The position numbers were made by a program, and so were the translations under genes. Of a DNA stretch of 64,000 nt, positions 58,804 to 64,000 are shown in pieces. The notes beneath the pieces are model-generated. The model was not told where the DNA came from and did not search any database. It worked only from the letters and a program-made list of their open reading frames with translations. The first letter of the stretch is position 1, and every line of letters begins with the position of its first letter. The DNA is taken from the NCBI GenBank assembly GCA_964017045.1, contig OZ024810.1:14930704-14994703 (forward strand). Reading direction: 5' to 3'. Source of the stretch: Omphiscola glabra (Eukaryota; Mollusca; Gastropoda; Lymnaeidae).

Positions 58804-58973
58804 GCAGTGGGATGTAACGACTGTGCCTGTGTCCAAGAGATCGGCTGTTACCCAGCTGTTGTCGTCAACCCATTGTACCCTCTCAGCAGCAGCGCCCAGT
58901 GCATCATAGACGTCATCAAGATCCCCGGATGCTGTAAATGTTTCAACAGAAGCCCACCAAAGATATCGACAAA
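58804..58973 (+). CDS. Possible orphan exon with VWC-like cysteine pattern
   Basis: Between an acceptor (acccaaagacag) and a plausible donor (aaa|gtaatg) an open frame reads ...GCNDCACVQEIGC..., then ...AQC..., then PGCCKC. The CxxCxC...C...C...CCxC spacing resembles the C-terminal half of a von Willebrand factor C module. It is isolated, with no flanking exons identified, so it may be a relic. Confidence 0.28.
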
Positions 58974-58980
58974 GTAATGT

Positions 58981-59044
58981 ATGACGCCATCTATGACAGT
59001 ATCTATAATGCCATTTATGACAATGGTTATGACGCCATCTATGC
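58981..59044. repeat. 12-bp repeat ATGACGCCATCT (about 5 units)
   Basis: Degenerate tandem copies (atgacgccatct, atgacagtatct, ataatgccattt, atgacaatggtt, atgacgccatct). Confidence 0.75.
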
Positions 59045-60100
59045 GAACTGAAAGCAAACTGTCTGCCATTGAAATGACAGGTATTTGAATCTATTGCCAG
59101 AGACAACTGAGTCTGTGAACTCTGCAAAAGAGCTTCGAGAATCTATTTAAAAAAATGTTTAATATGGTGTACATTAACTTGACCTGCGTAACTAAGGACT
59201 ACTTTGCATGTTGTAAAATATGTTGTAATATCTTTGTGGCAGCTTACAACACATGTTACCGTGTTTGTAAAAAAAGTATATATTTGTTTTAAAGAAAACT
59301 TTTCAAAGCATTGTATGATGATGGAGACATGCACACTCTGTGGCCACTTGTTAAACGCCATCTCTTCGCCAATACAGGTCAAGTAGATGTTCACACCAGT
59401 AAAAGTACTAAAATAATTTTAGATTTGAGAAGATGCTTGTTAACTGTGTCTCCATAAAACTTCGCTACTAAACTAAAATATGGATATTAAATCCCAATTT
59501 GAGTCAATGTTGCGGCGATTTGTGTGTGTGGGTGGGGGAGTCATTTTACAAGTGTATAGTTTTTGTGCAACATTTTGATGAATGCCGTGCCTATAGAGAT
59601 TCCCTTCTCATCTTTACAGACATATTGTTGTACACTTTTCCATGCTGTAAAACAAGGTAGAACACTGCATGCATAAACGATTCAAAGCTTTCAATTTAAA
59701 ATATATTTTTAAAAACAAAACTTTACAGTTTTAACTTTTAAGAAAGTTTGAATAATCTATTAACTGGAAACTTTCGTTTTAATACCCTTCTTGTCCAGGA
59801 CATTCTATATCTGTCATGATTAGCGTGACAATTCTTCAATTGTCAAAATGAATTGTTTGCTTATCTGCATTACTCATTACATTATGTCATTCTTCAAAAA
59901 TTAATTTTTTAAATAGTTCATCTATGTATACTTAAATTTATGGACAGTCCGTAACAAATTAACTTAAACCGACATGTCCATAAAACGTTCTATGTATATA
60001 CCTTTATATATATAATGTCCGTTAAACATTGTTTATTTCTTCATGAAATTGTTTTTGGAATAAGAATGTTTGACTACATTTTATTTTATTTTATTGGCAG

Positions 60101-60457
60101 CCCATGGCCTCGCCTCCAACCCATGGCCTCCAACTCATGGCCTCCAATCCATGGTCCCTAACTCATGGCATCCAACCCATGGCCTCCAATACATGGCCCC
60201 CAACCCATGGCATCCAACCCATTGCACCGAACCCATGGCATCCAACCCATGGCATCCAACCCATGGTCTCCAACCCATGGTCTCCAACCCATGGTCTCCA
60301 ACCCATGGCCTCCAACCCATGGCATCCAAGCCATGGCATCCAACCCATGGCCTACAACCCATGTCCTCCAACCCATGGTCTCCAATCCATGGTCTCCAAC
60401 CCATGGCCTCCAACCCATGGCATCCAACCCATGGCCTCCAACCAATGGCCTCCAACC
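60101..60457. repeat. Expanded 14-bp minisatellite CCCATGGCCTCCAA (about 25 units)
   Basis: Units differ mainly at one position (CCCATGG followed by C-C, C-A or T-C, then TCCAA). The short ~3-copy version lies at the same place in units 1-4. With 14 bp per unit the frame advances every repeat, so all three plus frames and the minus frames stay open. The apparent 100-167-codon proteins (PMASNPW, HGLQ repeats) are artefacts. Confidence 0.93.
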
Positions 60458-62117
60458 TGATGTTTCCTGTTGTGTTTATATTTAGATTTGTATTTATTTA
60501 TTTTCATGACTTCAGTATTGTTAGTGGTGCTAGCGGTATGCATTTTAAGTATTTTCTTTGTCGGCATAAATGATGGCCAGCGAAAGCATCATGTCAAATG
60601 GACATTTTGTGTAGATCAAAAGAATTAAAACGATTTGTGTACAGATTATGCATTGCAAAATTGAAAATACAAACTTAGCTACATTTTAATTTAAAACTTG
60701 TCTTTTTTTATAAAAAAACAAGGATAAAAAAAAAAGGGGGGGGGGGGGTTGTAGGAAACGGGATACATATTTTTTCTCTCCCTTTTATGTTATTGGGAAA
60801 AAAATATGCGGGGTCGGAAATTGTTTAATTTCTAGAAAACCTCTTTCAAGCAAATCAAGTTTAAACACATGGGGCGTAAGTGATGTGCGTGTCTGACACT
60901 AGTAAAAGAAGAAAAAAATAAAGCCGCTAACACAGATGCGGTTATGATCAGAGGTCGGTATAGGAACGGGTCTTGTTTTTCTTTAGGACAGAAGTGAATA
61001 CAGAAGATAATTCATTTGAGACTTTTTTCAAACTGGATAAAAAAATGTTTTCAACAAATTAGTTTACTCACAGAAGAATAGGTTTATAATACTAAAAAAT
61101 ATATTTTAAAAATACTTTTTGAAAGATCAGGTTTCGAGAGTAACAAACCCGGCCACAAGCAGAGTTCTCAAAGATTACCTTTAAATGCAGCCATTTTGTG
61201 AATACAAATTAATGTAGGTCACGGTTTAATTCTAGACTCTGTTCGCCTGTTAATAAATTGAAAGATTTCTTTTATAAGGCCGACCCTAATGCATTTGTTT
61301 TTTCCACCTAATCGATATTTCTCAGAGACTGAACATGAGCTGACCCTGATTTGTAATTTGTAAATTGTTCGGATTCATTTAAAGAGCGATTCGCCGTTTA
61401 ACTGGTCAATTAAAACATACAGTTTCTCGGCAAGAAGCTGTTGTGCTGTTTCGATCTTTGGAAATGTTAAAATGAAAGCGTGTAACGCCCAGCTTGGGCC
61501 GTTCGAAGTGGGGAATGTGCGAGGTTGGGGGGGGGAGGGTAGAAGAGTGCACATGTGGCCCTTGCTCCGGTCGCCAAACCTCAAATAAAAAAAAGTGGGG
61601 GGTTGGGGCTGCAAAAATACTCCTTAGATAGGACCTTAATAGTGAATGAAACGATACAATCCATTGTACTTCAGAAAGACAAGAGGCGCCAATATATAGA
61701 GTTGTTTATTTTTTTAATTGTCCCCTCCTGGTGACACTTCTATATATTGAGAGGCACTGCAGGTAACGCAATGAGAATTAATCTTTATTCTAATTTTTAA
61801 AAATTAATTTTCGATTTTCATATATTTTTTATGAAGGTCTCAATCATTTACAAACGCCATGTTCAAATGCATAAATGAACACTGATATTTTATTTTGCCA
61901 ATCTCTTAACAAGCTGTTCGGTAGTTTTACGTTAATTTATTATCAAAATTATTCCCATTTAAATTTGTACCGGTATACATTTAATTTCACTTTCACATAC
62001 TTAATGGTAGCTTGAAATGTTTAGTGTGCAATCTCAATAGTGCAGTACAAGGTGCGCAATTTTATTAGTGCACATCATGATGCGCAATCCCATTACTACT
62101 TTCCTTGGTGCCCAATC

Positions 62118-62852
62118 GTTATGTACATTACCCAGCAGGCAATCATCTAAATGTGTGAACCTTTTTTTTAAAACGTTTATGCCAATAATTACAAAATAAA
62201 AACTTTATATATCGAATTATCTTTAAACGTGTTTATAGGTTATTAATAATACTAGTAAATAAAAGCGAATTAATTAAAACATTTTTGTATTGTCAGATTG
62301 AATTTATTTATCTCTGATACATGTATTTACCAGTAATAGTTATTCATTTAAAAATTGCCCCATGTCCTGTTAAGATGGCATAAACAGTATACACATGTTA
62401 TTGATTTAAGTTTATTTATTTATTTTTTTAAAAATGTTCATATTTCCTCTAACGCGCCCGTGTTCATTTATAATAATCTCCACACAACGAGCCCATGAAG
62501 TCAACGAACTAAGCACAGAAGCAAAGAGGGGAGTGTGGCGGACCAACTCTCTTTACCCTACGGTGGATGCACGTGGACTTCGAACCTTGTCTTTCTTTCT
62601 ATGAGCAGAAGATTATTTAATTCAATTGCTAAAACCTTGCTGATTTATTTTATTTTATTTCGAATACAAATATTTTTGTTTTGTGATACGTGAGTGTAAA
62701 AGGTTTTTATGTGGAATGTGTTTTTTAATAAAACATCTATGCTTTATTATGTCACCACTGAAAATGCCCGAGTCTTGTGTTACTTAATACCGGAGCACTT
62801 TTGCGACATTAAAGCATGGTGTGCGAAACATCAGCTTGCTGGTCAAACTTAT
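62118..62852. repeat. Internal tandem duplication, left (diverged) half
   Basis: Equivalent to about 7357-8080 of unit 1 with substitution density similar to the rest of this diverged copy. It is followed directly by a second copy of the same segment. Confidence 0.85.
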
Positions 62853-63585
62853 CTGTACATTACCCAGCAGGCAATGATCTGAATGTGTGAACCGTTTTTT
62901 AAAACGTTTCTGCCAATAATTACAAAATAAAAACTTTATATATCGAATTATCTTTAAACGTGTTTGTAGGTTATTAATTATAATAGTAACTCAAGGCGAA
63001 TTAATTAAAACATTTTTGTATTGTCAGAATGAACGTATCTATCTCTGATACATGTAATTACCCGAAATATCCATTCATTTAAAATACCATCCATGTGTTG
63101 TTAATATGACACAAATATGTACACATGGTATTGATTTATGCTTTATTTTTTTTAATTTTTTTAAATGTTCATATTTCCTCTGACGCGCACTTGTTCATTT
63201 ATAATAATCTCCACATAACGAACTCATTTTAATGAACTAAGCCCAGAAGAAAAGAGGGGTGGGTGATGAGACAACTCTATTTACCCTACCGTGGATGCAT
63301 GTGGACGTCGACCATTGTCTTCCTTTCTATGAGCAGAAGATTATTTCATTCACTTGCTAAAACCTTGCTGTTTTACTTTATTTTATGTGTAATATATATA
63401 TTTTTGTTTTGTTATACGTTGATGTAAATGTTATTATGTGGAATGTGTTTTTAATAAAACATTTGTGTTTTATAATGTCAACACTAAAATGGCCGAGTCT
63501 TGTGTTACTTAATACCGGAGCACTTGTGACGTTAACGCATGGTTTGCAAAACATCAGCTTACGGGTCAAACCTTAAAATAGAGGC
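62853..63585. repeat. Internal tandem duplication, right half, nearly identical to the main array
   Basis: Second copy of the same ~735-bp segment but far closer to units 1-4. It carries unit-2-type markers (attaattaaaac, cagaatgaacg, ctatgagcag). Sequence on both sides of it is diverged again. Confidence 0.85.
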
Positions 63586-64000
63586 ACGGACCCTAAAAAT
63601 ATGAAATTATATTTTATATTACCTGTGTAATTTGTAATTTTGTTCAAATAACCCTTAAAATAACAAATTTCCTTAATTGTATGCATATGGCTCAAAGAAA
63701 AAAAAATGTTTATTATAGCATATTTGAATTTGGATACGTGTGTTAATGCGGTAAATTTATAACAGGAAGTCACCATCTTAAACCAAGGATAACGAATGTA
63801 GAAAATTTGTGTTCGTTTCCCTCACCGTTGCGCTTTCCAGTCAGCACGAAGTGGGGAAACCACAACTGATCGGATATTCCCAATATTTTAAATTCTCGCC
63901 ACGTGTTAGGTTTTCTGTTTCTGGTATCGTTTAATTTTGATGGAATTTAAACTGAAACGGATATCCGGGTGCGTGATGTCTGCGTTTGAAAACTAAGAAT

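Larger units (their letters stand above)
53708..59205. other. ~5.5 kb of non-array DNA interrupting the unit 5 spacer
   Basis: Array homology stops at a poly-A run and resumes at 59206. The intervening DNA has no similarity to the unit. It contains two SPIN-like elements, a second hAT-like end, several minisatellites, AT-rich low-complexity stretches (57600-57790, 58480-58640) and two possible orphan exons. Stretches 53720-54200, 54740-55400, 55850-56680 and 57800-58730 hold nothing I recognise. Confidence 0.75.
59206..64000. repeat. Diverged spacer copy of the array unit (continuation of unit 5)
   Basis: Collinear with about 4390-8510 of unit 1 but clearly older, with many substitutions and indels, including a deletion removing the equivalent of about 6690-7185 (near 61940). 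No receptor gene is reached before the window ends. Only short ORFs are present, none recognisable. Confidence 0.88.

Noticed and set aside
58738..59127. 129-codon minus-strand frame with HRWRH repeats
   Set aside because: Composition comes from the 12-bp ATGACGCCATCT repeat and it lies antisense to the better-supported VWC-like exon.
60070..60573. Long plus- and minus-strand frames of up to 167 codons with THGLQPMASNPW-type repeats
   Set aside because: They are a by-product of a 14-bp minisatellite that contains no stop in most frames; at least five overlapping frames are open at once and the same site is non-coding in units 1-4.

Overview
The window is eukaryotic, AT-rich, non-coding-dominated DNA from an animal, most plausibly a lophotrochozoan and perhaps a gastropod mollusc. 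Three things point that way: a large ectodomain with a somatomedin-B (SMB) module joined to a secretin/methuselah-like seven-transmembrane (7TM) receptor, decayed non-LTR retrotransposon and hAT pieces, and two short elements that look like the SPIN hAT family, which has been reported from a pond snail. The species cannot be fixed from sequence alone. No rRNA, tRNA or CRISPR was seen.

The dominant structure is a head-to-tail array of a roughly 12.3 kb unit carrying one receptor gene each, all on the minus strand. Gene A (1-2650) is cut by the window edge, gene B is 10801-14952, gene C 23113-27291, gene D 35469-39647 (one nonsense codon), and gene E 47805-51975. ATG-to-ATG spacings are 12302, 12339, 12356 and 12328 bp. 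Each gene appears to have two exons: a small signal-peptide exon, an intron of about 530 bp, and one huge last exon encoding the SMB module, a cysteine-rich glycosylated ectodomain and the 7TM domain. None of the large ORFs has an ATG at its upstream end; a phase-1 splice acceptor lies there instead. Between genes are spacers of about 7.7-8 kb with no convincing gene. They hold a decayed LINE C-terminus, short minisatellites, internal direct repeats and low-complexity tracts.

The copies fall into two types (A/C/D and B/E) and are patchworks. A and its spacer are almost identical to D and its spacer, and B is almost identical to E, giving a 37 kb three-unit super-period. E carries an A/D-type tract inside a B-type gene. 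This pattern fits unequal crossing-over plus gene conversion, although an assembly duplication must be excluded.

From about 52.8 kb the unit starts to decay. At 53.7 kb it is interrupted by about 5.5 kb of unrelated DNA (53708-59205) with SPIN-like elements, other hAT-like sequence, minisatellites and two possible orphan exons. From 59206 to 64000 a strongly diverged copy of the spacer continues. It contains an expanded 14-bp minisatellite and an internal tandem duplication of about 735 bp, one half of which is nearly identical to the main array.
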